Positions 52,242-63,259 of a stretch of DNA of 64,000 nucleotides are shown here, in pieces. The translations under genes were made by a program, and so were the position numbers. The stretch is taken from assembly GCA_934045905.1 (NCBI GenBank), contig OW203762.1, forward strand, positions 39,967,702-40,031,701, given 5' to 3'. The stretch is from Leuctra nigra (taxonomy: Eukaryota > Arthropoda > Insecta > Plecoptera > Leuctridae). The notes under the pieces were generated by a model. It saw only the letters and a program-made list of their open reading frames with translations. It did no database searches and was not told the DNA's origin. Every line of letters begins with the position of its first letter. Position 1 is the stretch's first letter.

Positions 52242-55200
52242 GTAAGTAATGCACTGCGTCTAATGTCTGGTCCTGGGCTTATGACTATCTTAAAGTCTTC
52301 CTTTCAAATGGTCACGTGACCAACAGCTAAGCCACGCCCAAGTGAAATCTGATTGGCTAGCTGATTGAAGATCGCCACTCTCATTGGCTTAGAGATGAAA
52401 TAAAATGAGAAAATCGAACATATCTCGAAATTTAATATGGTGAGGTATCAATATTATATTTTTTTCAAAAAGCATAGATTTTTTTACACTGAAAAACATT
52501 TTTCTAAAGAATTGTCATTTGAAGCTTGCCCCTCACAACTAGTTAAACACCAACATTTCCATTCCAGACAGAAACTACCATATTGTCAGTTACAATTCAA
52601 TTGAAAATCCTCAATTGAAAATTTGCAATATGAGATGGCACCGCCAGCGACGGTCGTGTCTTGAGTGGAAAAGATTTGAACTCTGTCGTCGCGATTGTCA
52701 ATAAGGATGTGATTCAATGCTGAGGTCGTATCAGTTGCAATCGGTGTCGTGGTCGATGTCACTTGCTGAGACGTCGGTTCTTGGCTGTCATCGTGAAATG
52801 GAACTGACACAACTCCCTCAGAGCATTCAATTGAAACACAACTTGTTTTATAATCAAAAAAAGTGAGTTAAAAGTGATTTATCTCGGAAATTAATGTGGA
52901 TAGCCCATTGTTTTATGGTATATTTGGAATCAGCGTATTTTTATCTGTATAACTATGAAGTTTCATCGAAATATCATTTACATGCAGTTTTGAAAGGAAG
53001 ACTTTAAGTTTGAGCGGTTTCAGTTTGAACTGTTAAGTGACGACAACGCTCTTACATTCTGTGAGTAATTCACTGCGTCTAATGTCTGGTCCTGGGCTTA
53101 AATCTATTTAATATATCTGTAGGATTTTACGCTACGACTTGCAGCCGACTTGCAGCTGATGAAATTCCATTTATTAAACTTGGCGTTCGGAATATTAATC
53201 CGCGTCCTTTCAGAGACGCGTTGTGCAGTGTTTATTCGAAAATACCGGTGATATTATTATTAGTAAAACTTCAATATATCCACGATTTTGCTGTAATTCT
53301 ACCGTATTATTGTTGAAGCTGTACCTGTTGCATTCCAAATTATATATCTAGTGGAGCGGGCGCTCCAGCCAGCCAAGTCGTACTGTACACTCACAGTCAC
53401 TCAACATACCGTAAATGCCTAATAAACCGAGGAGCAGACCAAACACTTTTACTGTAAGCAACAACATGGCATTTTCGGTCTACTGGATCATAAAATTGGA
53501 AAATCTCACATTGTTGTGAAATATCTTAATTTCGAGCTATGGCCCACCCCACCACATATACCAAATTTGGGAACAATAGGTTATGCCATTTGAGAGCTAG
53601 AGGGCCGTGAAAACAGTGAAATTACATCACTTTCATCTTCTTCTTCTTCTTCTTCTTCTTTAGATGATGATGATGATTCAGATATCAGGAAACACCGCTA
53701 TCACCGCCACAGCCTAAACGGCTGAACCGATCGATCTGAAATTTTTACCACATGTGCACTTTTGGCGTCTGAGGTGCCTTTTTATAAAACCAACCGGAAG
53801 TCGCCATTTTGAAACCGGAAATGACGTCATATCTCGAAACCGGCTGAACCGATCGGAACGAAACTAGCGTCAAACTATTCGGACGGTCATATATATGAAA
53901 ATATATACCGGAAATGACGTCATAAAAATGAAAAATCAGACTTTAATCACCTCTTACTACAAAACTACTTATTCACAAGGTTTATAATGATACAAAACAT
54001 TTATATAAACAAATTCTACGTGGAGTGTTTTCAGCCGCCATTTTGATAACCGGAAGTGATGCCATATCTCGAAAACGGCTGGACCGATTGGAACAAATCT
54101 TTCGCTTTTCTTCATGGAATATCACTTTAAGCATATTTTGGTACCAAACGCAACTTTTCTTAGTAACCAAATTGGAACTGGCTTATTTTTTTAAAGGAAT
54201 TAGTCATTGTTGTTTCGATATGTGTTACAAATTGTTTAAATAAACTAAAAAAAATTGTGATATCCCCATAAAAAACACTCCGTGTAAAAATACCAGCCAA
54301 GTCTCTTTAACTATAAAAAAAATAGAAGAAATCTAAAAATTCAGCACTGAAAAGTAGTGATATCAAAAAATTGGCCAAGTCAAACTTAATTTGAAAAACC
54401 AAAATATACTTGGCGCATCGTTTTTAAGGGCATTATAGGTATATTTTATATATTTAGGTACATATGATTTTTGGCATATACTTCTATACTAGATTAATAC
54501 CCGATGCGCCAAGTATATTTTGGTTTTTCAAATTAAGTTTGACTTGGCCAATTTTTTGATATCACTACTTTTCAGTGCTGAATTTTTAGATTTCTTCTAT
54601 TTTTTTTTTATAGTTAAAGAGACTTGGCTGGTATTTTTACACGGAGTGTTTTTATGGGGATCTATGAGTACCCCCATAAAAACACTATGTGTAAAAAAGA
54701 ACATATAGAAAAAATCCGATACTCTCATAGAAAAGGTATACGAATACTTCAATACTGAAAACGAAATAATTTAAAAAAGGGCCGTGTCACCAGGTTAATT
54801 AATTCCAAAATTATATTCTTAATGGTAAAATAAACTTTGTGCAACGTGTGTAAAGAATGTCAAATTAGTAATTACAAAATTAATTACACATTTTTGTGTG
54901 TAGAATTCACACAAATAACTGTCAATGTTTTTAATCAATGTGCATCACATATTTTTTGGTTTCCAATGCACATTACTTAAAAAAAATAATGCCATGTGTA
55001 ATACTATTACTGATAGAATAATGCTTTATAGTTTATTTATATATTTATTAAGTTATATTTTAACCCAAATGGCGCCAGCGGTGTTACTTCAAATCTACTA
55101 AATAACTACTTTACTACAATTGCTCCAAACCTTGTAAAAACTGAGCCGAAAAAACACTATGAAGTCTTTAAGCCACTTCCTGAAACCGATTGCATCATGG

Positions 55201-58200
55201 ATTTAAAGCCAGTAACTATTAGAGAAGTGAAAGAAATCATGTGGAAACTAAAGCCCAAACGATCGGCTAGTCCGGACGGCATACCCCCATTCATACTTAG
55301 AAAATGTGCATCCTCCCTAGCTGCTCCCCTTGCATATCTCATAAATGTTTCATTCTCAGAGGGTATTTTTCCTCAAGGCGCTAAAACGGCAAAAATAACT
55401 CCCCTGTATAAAAAGAAAGGTGACTCGAAAAGTAAAGAAAATTACCGACCAATCTCTCTCCTAAATGCAATCTCCAAAATATTTGAAACCGCAATGTTAA
55501 ATAGACTCACAGAACACCTAGAATCAAACTCCCTATTAGCAGACGAACAGCACGGCTTCCGGAAAGGCCGCTCGACGGAAACTGCAATTTGCACATTTGT
55601 CGATCATATAATTTTAGAATTAGACCAGAAAAAAAAGGTAGCAGCAATATTTTTAGACCTTGCTAAGGCCTTTGATTGCCTCGACTTTAACATACTTATC
55701 AGTAAACTATTTTCTTATGGCGTAAAAGGACCTACTCTACAATGGATTCATTCATATCTCACCGATCGAGAACAATATGTAGAGGTAAAAAATAATGTAA
55801 ATAATTCTAACTTGCATACTAAATCTGATGTGAAAAAGATTTCAATGGGAGCACCACAAGGTTCAATTCTTGGCCCTTTATTATTCATAATCCTAATAAA
55901 TGATATAGCCCAATCGAAAGTCTCTCCAAACACTAAGATAATCAAATATGCAGACGACACTACAATTTGTACCTCCCATCTCCTTCTTAATTCACTTGAA
56001 ATCAACGCCTTTATAGAGTCAAATGTAATATCGCAATGGCTGAAAACCAATAATCTTTTAATAAATGAAACAAAAACAAATCACATAGTATTCCAATCCT
56101 CGAAAATGGAACCAGAGCAAATTAAATTTAGAATGGGACCAAAAGACACCGAGATTACCCAAGAATACCATGTAACTTTCCTTGGCATTATAGTAGACAG
56201 CCATCTAAATTGGAGTGAACATACTCACAACCTCTGCAGAAAAATCAGTTCAAATTTATATGTCCTCAGAAAACTTAAGTTATATAACGACAAAGAACTC
56301 TTAATGATCGTATATCACAGTTTGATTGGGTCTCACATGGGCTATGCCATTCAGGTATGGGGAAACTCCTCCAAGAAAAACATGCAACGCATCTTTACAC
56401 TTCAGAAAAAGGCAATTAGAATTATAATGAACATAAACAAGCCACAGCCATGTAAAACACATCATCAAAACATACAACTTTGTGAAGAGTCTTGTAAACC
56501 AAACTTTGAACTGCAATCGTGCAAAGAACATTTCAAAGCCCTGCATATTCTAACCCTCCCGAGCCTGTATATATATAAAACTATAATCTATGCAAAAATA
56601 ACATCAAAAAGTAACATCGAAAATAGCACTGTCCATGAACATAATACTCGAAGAAAAAATGACTCTCATAACATAATGCACAATCTTCATCTCTTCAAAA
56701 AAGGACCAAGCTATGCTGGTGGTCAACTCTTCAATAATCTCCCCAACTCCATAAAATCCCAACTAGATTCCAGCAGTAAAGTATTCAAACATCACCTAAA
56801 AGACTTCCTAATTTCAAAAGCATACTACTCTGTACAAGAATACTTAGGAGAGACAAACCACCTAATGCCTAATACAACTACCTAGAGCAATCTTTGCATA
56901 ATTAAATCTCTTTTAGGTAGATAACTTATTTCAATCAAAATGTTTATTATTTATCTATTAGTTTGTCATTTTAGTGTACATAAAAGTGAATTATTAATCT
57001 ATAACTAATTTAAACGAAGACTGATGCGGACATATTAGTTAAAATGCTACACTCCAGAGTCTCGAGCGTGACATAATTTGTTATTTTAGTGTACATAAAA
57101 GTGAAATATTAATCTATAACTAATTTAAGCAAAGACTGGTGCGGACGGTTATTAGCTAAAATGCTACACTCCAGAGCATGGCACAATCAAAATTAATATT
57201 ATTATATTACAATCATAACAATAACTAGAATAAGACTGGAACAAACTATCTACCATTAACTTAAATATCATGATCTAAGTTAGTAAATTAGGATAGATAT
57301 AGGTACCTACTGTACCTGACATTATAACATGTATACCTAACATGTACCTTCTTTCTATCATTGTTATTATTATTATTAATTATTATTATTAAGTATTTAA
57401 ATAACCAATTACTATGGCTGTTAGAATTAATGGTACATTTATTTATTGTAAATATTATTATAATCAGGCAGGGTGGAAGAACACAACATGTATGTGAACC
57501 TCGCCTTTATGTATTGTATAATACAAATAAAGAAAATTCTATTCTATTCTATTCTATATTCAAGACCCTCTCGCTCGTACAAGGCGAAGCAGGATGTTCT
57601 TGGCAGATCGTGGCAAACACTTGTCAACAACATACGATCTTATCATTGAGATCCAGCATTATACGTTGCTAAGAGTGAAGTAGTTTGTAGTACCACAGTA
57701 TTTCTTGCTGAATGTTCATAAGCTCGTCATGCATCTAAATAAAAATAGAACATACAGTCTGTTTTTTTACTGTATGAACTCTCACCAGATGGAGCCACAG
57801 TCAGTTGTTCTGCTAAGCCGAGAAAGACTTCATTGCGCGCTCACCTTGCAATGTTGTCTTTCTCGGCCTAACAGAACAACTGACGGTGTCTCGGTCTGTA
57901 GAGAGTTCAAGAATAGGAAAAACGAACTGTAGTTTATGGATAGGAATTCAAAAGAAATCTCTCGTCGATTTACACTACCTTTTTTCTGAGCAGATTCAGA
58001 CGGTTTTCGCTTGGGGCGCAGCCATGTGCAGGCACGGCATCGCATCTCCTGCTGCGCAGCGTCTTATTGCCTCCAAGCAGCAATTCGACCTCATCATTGT
58101 CGAGATTGTCATGGAGGAGTGCTTCCTCGGCTTCGTGCACAAGTTCAACTACCCTCCCCTCATGGCGATGACGGCGTGGAGCAGTCCGAACTGGGCCAAC

Positions 58201-60377
58201 ACCATCCTCGGCAACCCCGACCACCCCGCCTACATCCCCGACTTGCTCACACCACACACCGACAACATGACCTTCACGGCACGAGCATGGAACCTGATGA
58301 TCAACCTCTACACTCAGTATTATCGCCAGTGGAAACACTTGCCAGAGATGGACGAGTTGGTAAGAGAGTACTTTGGCTCTGGAGTTCCGTCAGTCAGCGA
58401 GTTGGAGAGATGGATTTCTCTGATCTTGGTGAATCAACATGTGAGCATGGATTATGCGAGACCCTTGCTGCCGTCCATGGTGCCAGTCGCGGGCATGCAC
58501 ATCAAACCCTGTCAGCCATTGCCAGCTGTAAGAATTAAAATAAACACTTTACGGGATTTTACATCCGTTGGTGCTCAAATGACTCACAGACTACTTACTT
58601 TGGAAATGTTCATGTTCATAAAGCAGAATGTATGGCATTTGAGCACAAGATAAATCGCCTCTACGTGAATTAGAGTCGATGAAAGGATTGTGTTTGTGTG
58701 GGTGTGGTATTGTAAAAAAATGTGGTATAATAGATGTCTGGAGAGCAAGAAGCCTTTAAATGTATCAACTGATTAGAGGAAACTCATTCTAAATAACTTT
58801 TCACTTGACCTGTAAAACCCTACTTGATATTACTGGGTTATCTTTTAAAATTGTTAGATTTGACTTGCTTGCGTTCACATTGAAAAGTTTAACGCATGAA
58901 GTTTTTTTTTTATATATAAGATAGCCAAGTAGCAAGAATTCTGTTACTTATTTAACGTAGTTCAATCTTTTAAAATTGCAAGTATTTAGTACGTTGCGTT
59001 TCAGGACATACAGAAATGGCTTGACGAGGCTGAGAACGGCGCCATCTTCTTCAGCCTCGGCTCCAACTTGCGCAGCGACCAACTCGGTTTCGCTGCTCTC
59101 TCCACACTGCTGGCTGCGTTCAGCGAGCTACCGCAGCGCATTCTGTGGAAGTTCGAGTCGGACACTCTCCAAGGTCAACCGGCTAACGTGAAGCTCGGCA
59201 AATGGCTGCCGCAGAATGACATTCTCTGTCATCCGAATGTTCGGTTGTTCATCACTCATGGAGGCTTGTTGAGCACCCAGGAAGCCTTGCACCGTGCCGT
59301 GCCGATTGTCGGTGTTCCGTTCATGGCAGATCAGCACATCAACACCGCGAAAGCTGTGAACCAAGGCATCGGGGAGAAACTGGATTTCTCCTCTCTCACA
59401 AAGGAGAGCATTTTGGAAGCAGTGCGCAAAGTTATTAACACACCAAGGTAGGTACCATACAGTTCGTTTTTCCTATGCTTGAACTCTCACAGACCGAGAC
59501 ACCGTCAGTTGTTCTGTTAGGCCGAGACAACATTGCAAGGTGAGCGCGCAATGAAGTCTTTCTCGGCCTAGCAGAACAACTGACTGTGGCTCCATCTGGT
59601 GAGAGTTCATACAGTAAAAAAACAGACTGTAGCTACTACAGTCTGTTTTTTACTGTAAGAACTCTACAGTATGAATGAACTACTGTACTGTACTCTACTG
59701 TATGAAACAGTCTGTTTTTTTACTGTATGAACTCTCACCAGATGGAGCCACAGTCAGTTGTTCTGCTAGGCCGAGAAAGACTTCATTGCGTGCTTACCCT
59801 GCAATGTTGTCTTTCTCGGCCTAACAGAACAACTGACGGTGTCTCGGTCTGTGAGAGTTCAAGCATAGGAAAAACGAAATGTAAGAGTCCATCTGAAAAT
59901 ATTTCCGAATTTCCTCGAGAGGATCGATCAAGTTCAAAACCCTGTCATAAACAATGTTGCTACTTGCTGTAGAGAGTGTTATACATGCATACAATTTTAC
60001 ACTGACATTAGTCATCCCGCTGATGCATTATCAACGAAAAAAATCTTGGTTTCATTATATATTAGTTAATGATTCCTTAAATCCCGCACAGTTACCGCAG
60101 CAACATGCAGCGCCTCTCCCATCAGTTCAGAGACCAGCCACAGTCAGCCCTCGAGCGCGCAGTCTTCTGGGTAGAATATGTCATCAGACATAGCGGCGCA
60201 CCGCATCTGCGCAGCGCGGCTCTCGACCTAGCCTGGTATCAGTACTTGCTACTTGATGTGATGGCAGCCATCTTGTTGGCAGCTGTTGCGATTCTGGCGC
60301 TCATGTGCTTGGGACTTCAACTCATCTGCAGGATATTCTGTAGCAAAAAGATTCTGGACAATAAGAAAAACAATTAA
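51945..60377 (+). CDS. UDP-glycosyltransferase (UGT), complete, four coding exons
   Basis: Exons 51945-52241, 57994-58527, 59005-59447 and 60092-60377 join in phase (0, 0, 2) to 519 aa, the normal insect UGT length. UGTs transfer a sugar from a UDP-sugar to small lipophilic acceptors in the ER lumen and serve detoxification. Visible parts: signal peptide (1-25, VVTALVATG core); PSPSHHIW with catalytic-type H39; [11 protein letters not shown] and SLILVNQH in exon 2; [15 protein letters not shown] (W344) and the UGT signature [12 protein letters not shown] (H362, E370) through ADQ (D386, Q387) in exon 3; a C-terminal membrane span in exon 4; and the dilysine tail KKNN. Introns carry a TTAA element, a foldback repeat, a non-LTR element and MITEs, yet no exon is broken. 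A second copy begins at 62216, indicating a local UGT cluster. Confidence 0.92.
52186..53100. repeat. 92-bp tandem duplication of exon 1 end and donor, second copy split by a transposon
   Basis: Copy 1 spans 52186-52277. Copy 2 starts at 52278 (TTATGACTATCTTAA), is interrupted at TTAA, and resumes at 53008 through GTCCTGGGCTTA at 53100. Copy 2 has a 12-bp insertion and its donor is altered (TGTGAG), so it is a dead duplicate. The breakpoints share GGGC..TTA microhomology. Confidence 0.85.
52294..53003. mobile_element. TTAA-flanked DNA element, 710 bp (piggyBac-type target)
   Basis: The 15-bp perfect terminal inverted repeats are AGTCTTCCTTTCAAA and TTTGAAAGGAAGACT. They are flanked by TTAA at 52290-52293 and 53004-53007. 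TTAA duplications are characteristic of piggyBac-type transposition, although the ends do not start with the usual CCC. A 75-codon frame on the - strand (52810-52586) is of unknown relevance. No transposase is present. Confidence 0.85.
53346..54659. mobile_element. Dispersed repeat with 157-bp foldback, copy 2
   Basis: Same family and boundaries as 12585-13922. The inverted arms are 54264-54420 and 54502-54659. It contains (TTC)n and (GAT)n microsatellites at 53650-53677. It lies in UGT intron 1. A partial extra end (CCCCATAAAAACACTATGTG) follows at 54672. Confidence 0.8.
54660..55068. other. Intronic AT-rich stretch before the non-LTR element
   Basis: It contains a partial foldback-family end (54672) and AT-rich DNA. 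I see nothing else. The 5' boundary of the non-LTR element is somewhere near 55030-55069. Confidence 0.4.
55069..56885 (+). pseudogene. Non-LTR retrotransposon reverse transcriptase, 5'-truncated, full RT domain
   Basis: The frame is open from 55069, upstream of the first ATG (55197), and that part is already RT-like ([11 protein letters not shown]). The RT blocks are all present in order: [64 protein letters not shown], the catalytic KYADDTT, and [16 protein letters not shown], followed by the C-terminal domain. The apurinic endonuclease and ORF1 are missing, so the copy cannot move alone. No internal stop or frameshift was seen, indicating a recent insertion in UGT intron 1. Group: CR1/Jockey-like. 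Confidence 0.92.
56886..57557 (+). repeat. 3'UTR and (ATTCT)n tail of the non-LTR element
   Basis: It includes an internal duplication (TTAGTGTACATAAAAGTGAA at 56972 and 57087), AATAAA at 57526-57531 and about four ATTCT units at 57536-57557 as the tail. Confidence 0.8.
57754..57930 (+). mobile_element. MITE copy i in UGT intron 1
   Basis: Inverted repeat element of about 177 bp. ACAGTCTGTTTTTTTACTGT and TGAACTCTC open it; GAGAGTTCAAGAATAGG closes it. The inner arms CAGTTGTTCTG and CGGCCTAACAGAACAACTG pair. It ends 63 bases before the exon 2 acceptor. Confidence 0.85.
57994..58527 (+). CDS. UGT exon 2 (residues 100-277)
   Basis: Acceptor TCTGAGCAG, donor GCT|GTAAGA, phase 0 both ends, 534 nt. 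It encodes [77 protein letters not shown] and [12 protein letters not shown], all standard UGT N-domain features. A longer frame starting at 57886 only runs through the MITE. Confidence 0.93.
58528..59004 (+). other. UGT intron 2
   Basis: AT-rich; GT at 58528 and TTGCGTTTCAG at 59004. I see nothing else in it. Confidence 0.8.
59005..59447 (+). CDS. UGT exon 3 (residues 278-424, donor-binding signature)
   Basis: 443 nt, phases 0 to 2, donor CAAG|GTAGGT. It encodes [33 protein letters not shown], then the family signature [19 protein letters not shown] and [10 protein letters not shown]. These residues bind the UDP and sugar. Confidence 0.95.
59459..59630 (-). mobile_element. MITE copy ii in UGT intron 3 (inverted)
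   Basis: Same family as 57754-57930, in reverse orientation. It starts only 12 bases after the exon 3 donor. With copy iii it forms a long inverted pair. Confidence 0.85.
59707..59882 (+). mobile_element. MITE copy iii in UGT intron 3
   Basis: Same family and orientation as copy i. A broken end of the family (CAGTCTGTTTTTTACTGTAA) occupies 59637-59706 between copies ii and iii. Confidence 0.85.
60092..60377 (+). CDS. UGT exon 4 (residues 425-519, membrane anchor and ER tail)
   Basis: Acceptor CCGCACAG, phase 2. It encodes the end of the C-domain ([32 protein letters not shown]), a hydrophobic span ([20 protein letters not shown]) and a short cytosolic tail ending KKNN then TAA, an exact KKXX ER retrieval signal. 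Confidence 0.94.
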
Positions 60378-60876
60378 CTTAAAATCAATATTTGATTGTA
60401 CATGTGTTTCACTTCGATGGATGTGAACTTGGAGGATTGATATTAACACAATACCCGCATTCGCAGTGTCAGTGTTAAATTCCAGTTTTTATCATTTTTC
60501 TATTTTGACAAACAAAACATAGATTGATTCTATTGAATGGTCAGACAACAATTGTGCAGTGTTTTTCGCTTGATGTGCCTGAAAGTATCTTTGAGATGGA
60601 ACGCTGTCTCAACATTGCATTAATTACCATTGTATTACATTACTGCAATGCAATAAAATGGATGAAAGAAATAAGCAAAATAAGTATTATTGATCAATGT
60701 AATATGTGAAGTATGTAATTATTTTTTCTATCTAGTAAATAAGTCGTTTTATCCTCATCGTTGTTCTCAATTAACATTAAATTTCACGGTTGTAAAGAAC
60801 GCAGTGAGTATAAATGTCTATGGTAAATTCACGGTTGTATGGAAGACCATTGTATATTATATTAATTAATATAATA
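60378..60876 (+). other. UGT 3'UTR and downstream spacer
   Basis: AATAAA at 60652-60657 is the best polyadenylation signal, about 275 bases after the stop. The rest is AT-rich. Confidence 0.6.
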
Positions 60877-61233
60877 TCTCGTCAGATCACCGAGGTTAAG
60901 CAACATTGAGCGCAGTCAGTAGTTGGATGGGTGACCATTCAACTCTGTCCTGCCAGTTGCTGCCGTTGGGCCAGAGAGACTGGGGTGGTTGGGGGTTAGT
61001 GTAACGACACCCCTCCACCTATTATCAGTCTCTCGACGGGCGTTACACCGTCCTTGGGATGGGACGTTAAATACCAGCAGGGCGCAGGGAGCTAACTACT
61101 CACTCGCTTATCATCCCTAAGTTACGAATCCTCAACCAACTTCACCTCCTATATAATGGCGCATCGTCAATGGAGTAGAGTTGTTGAGGCGGCAGTAGGA
61201 CTACCAGTCCTGTGACGCCATAACAAAAAAAAA
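60877..61233 (+). mobile_element. 5S rRNA-derived SINE (SINE3-like)
   Basis: TCTCGTCAGATCACCGAGGT, then TAAGCA and GTAGTTGGATGGGTGACC (60877-60940), matches the middle-to-3' part of animal 5S rRNA, including its internal promoter A and C boxes. A 290-bp non-5S body follows, ending in an A-run (61225-61233). Short AT repeats (ATAATA) flank both ends as a possible target duplication. The first ~30 bases of 5S are absent. Confidence 0.8.
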
Positions 61234-61793
61234 TATATATAATACAATGAATACCGTCATTTTGTTAATGTAAAAAGACAAAAACACAAAAAGTTGACAA
61301 AATAAATATACTTGAACTTGAACTTAAACTTGAACTTGAGGAGCTTAGGATCAAAACGCAACTAATTGCAAAAAATAGATTTTGAGATTTAATGTGCAGG
61401 CATTACAAATTGATTGAAATTCCACTCACTGATCCCTTACAATCTTTTATTTGCGAACATCAAACAATATGTAAATACACTTTTGTATCTGTTGATCTTG
61501 GCGATTAATAATATCTTCTCACTGACTTAGAAACACAATATATTTAATGCACCGATTAGTCCATATTTATGCAAGATTTTTCCTTATCACCACCTAAATG
61601 TAATAAATTACTCTCACTATTTGCCCATGGAAAATATTCACTATTACCTCCTTCAATACTTGAAGTCATCATTGTTTACATATTTTTCTTATCTCGTGCT
61701 ATTCGAAATGACTTAACCTAACTACTATTTTAACATTTACCTATTACTTCTGAAGCACCCGACTGGTAAGTTAGGACACTCTGGTATTTGTAT
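61234..61793. other. Intergenic; (ACTTGA)n-tailed fragment, otherwise nothing seen
   Basis: AATAAATAT followed by ACTTGAACTTGAACTTAAAC at about 61300-61338 looks like a retroelement tail with a hexanucleotide repeat. The rest is AT-rich without ORFs. Confidence 0.45.
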
Positions 61794-62038
61794 CTGGCAC
61801 GTAACCATTAAATTCCAATCAAAAAATCAAAATTTTTCGGAGGCTGTGCGCCCCGGACCCCCATAAGGTGAGGAGGTCCTCCACTAGGCCCCTTATTACT
61901 GTCGTGTGTAATGGGACCGTGGAACAATATAACAAGAACAATATAATATAGAACAAGGCCCTTTATGTTGTACACATAAACAAAGTTTTGGTTTGCCCTA
62001 GGTTGAAATCATTGCTTGTTGTAACACTTTCTGGGAAC

Positions 62039-62074
<36 letters not shown>

Positions 62075-62092
62075 AAAATAGTTACGGCACTG
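61794..62092. mobile_element. Possible degenerate hAT-like element with 30-bp poly(G)
   Basis: The right end reads (inverted) CAGTGCCGTAACTATTTTGG, a hAT-style terminus. The left end CTGGCACGTAACCATT is a partial match. A run of about 30 G (62041-62070) sits next to the right end. No target duplication was found. Confidence 0.4.
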
Positions 62093-62215
62093 AATAATTT
62101 TATGTGAATTTTGTTACTCTCATAAGAATTGTTGCTACCTAAGCTACCGTTTAGCTACCTAAATTATGTAAACAAGATATTTCTGCACTTGTAATCTTGA
62201 TTATGAAGAGCTACG

Positions 62216-62518
62216 ATGGTGACTGTCGGTGGCCTGGTCGTGACTGCTCTGGTGGCCACTGGTTGGATGACAGCTCCAGTCCAAGGCGCCAGAATCCTGG
62301 CACTGGTGGTCACCCCGTCGCCAAGTCACCACATCTGGAACAGGTCACTCATGCTCGCCCTGGCAGCGAGAGGTCATGAGGTCACTGTGCTCAGCCCTGA
62401 TCCTGAGAAGAGCAAGCCAGGAGCGAACTTCACCGAGATGATCATAGAGGGCGCTTATGACCAACTTCATGACACGTTCAACTACGTAGAGATGAGTGAT
62501 GAGAGCCCTTTGGCCAGG
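62216..62518 (+). CDS. Second UGT gene, exon 1 only (gene runs off the window)
   Basis: 101 codons from ATG 62216 to donor AGG|GTACGT, phase 0. The first 82 codons are almost identical to those of the upstream UGT (about three base changes seen in 245), with the same signal peptide and PSPSHHIW. After GAYD it continues QLHDTFNYVEMSDESPLAR. An out-of-frame ATG lies 14 bases upstream (62202), so either the leader is spliced or that ATG is bypassed. Exons 2-4 are not present before 64000. Confidence 0.88.
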
Positions 62519-62633
62519 GTACGTAGATATGTAATATCATTCCAAAATTAAAAACGTTATCGTAAACAAACTTAAAAATCATACAGGTTGGTCAGATTAG
62601 TCGTTATAAAGCTGGCTTTCCATGATCCGTCAT

Positions 62634-62785
62634 CTTCCGTCAACGTCCGACACCGTCCGACGAAAACGACCACGTGACCCGTCTCGACCAATCCCTTGCC
62701 GTCCGAGATTTTTGGGGATGGCTCTGATTGGTCGAGACGGGTCACGTGGTCGTTTTCGTCGGACGGTGTCGGACGTTGACGGAAG
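62634..62785. mobile_element. MITE / perfect inverted repeat, 152 bp, in second UGT intron 1
   Basis: CTTCCGTCAACGTCCGACAC and on through CGTCTCGACCAAT (about 59 bp) is repeated inverted at the right, with a loop of about 34 bases. The arms look identical, so the copy is young. It abuts the 3' end of the minus-strand non-LTR element. Confidence 0.85.
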
Positions 62786-63259
62786 TTTCAAGTTTTATTA
62801 TTTCCATTCAATGCAAGATACATTTTATGACCCTTGAGGACTTGTCCTCATATATCAGGGTATTATGGAATTTATGGAGGTTAATAACAATTACATATTT
62901 ATCTAAAACAATTCAGCATCCCATAATAATGATGAATGTTAGTGTCCTAATACTATGTAAAAATATTGAAGAGTTGCATAATAAAAATACATTGTCATTA
63001 GCTTAAATAATAAACAATATTAAGAATAATCCCAGTGGCTACAAGGTAACAGAGCATCACAATGGCATCACTCTCACTGATGTATGAAAATAAAACAGAC
63101 ATAAGAGATCATAAGAAATTACACTAAGTGGCAAATCACAATATATTCAATTGTTTATAGAAGGCAGAAGTCAATGGAACTATAACCAGTACTATACTAA
63201 GTGAGGAGTAAATACAAGCATGAAACACCCACGAGAAATGTGATAATTTTAATTCTAAT
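62786..63259 (-). repeat. 3'UTR of the minus-strand non-LTR element
   Basis: AT-rich sequence from the stop codon of the RT fragment down to AATAAAACTTGAAA (minus strand) at about 62786-62800, which probably marks the 3' end. Confidence 0.6.

Noticed and set aside
57886..57993. N-terminal extension of UGT exon 2
   Set aside because: This part of the open frame runs through a MITE; a good acceptor at 57993 and phase agreement with exon 1 place the exon start at 57994.
62197..62379. 60-aa ORF overlapping the second UGT start
   Set aside because: It is the +1 shadow of the UGT reading frame from an upstream ATG; the UGT frame matches the paralogue.
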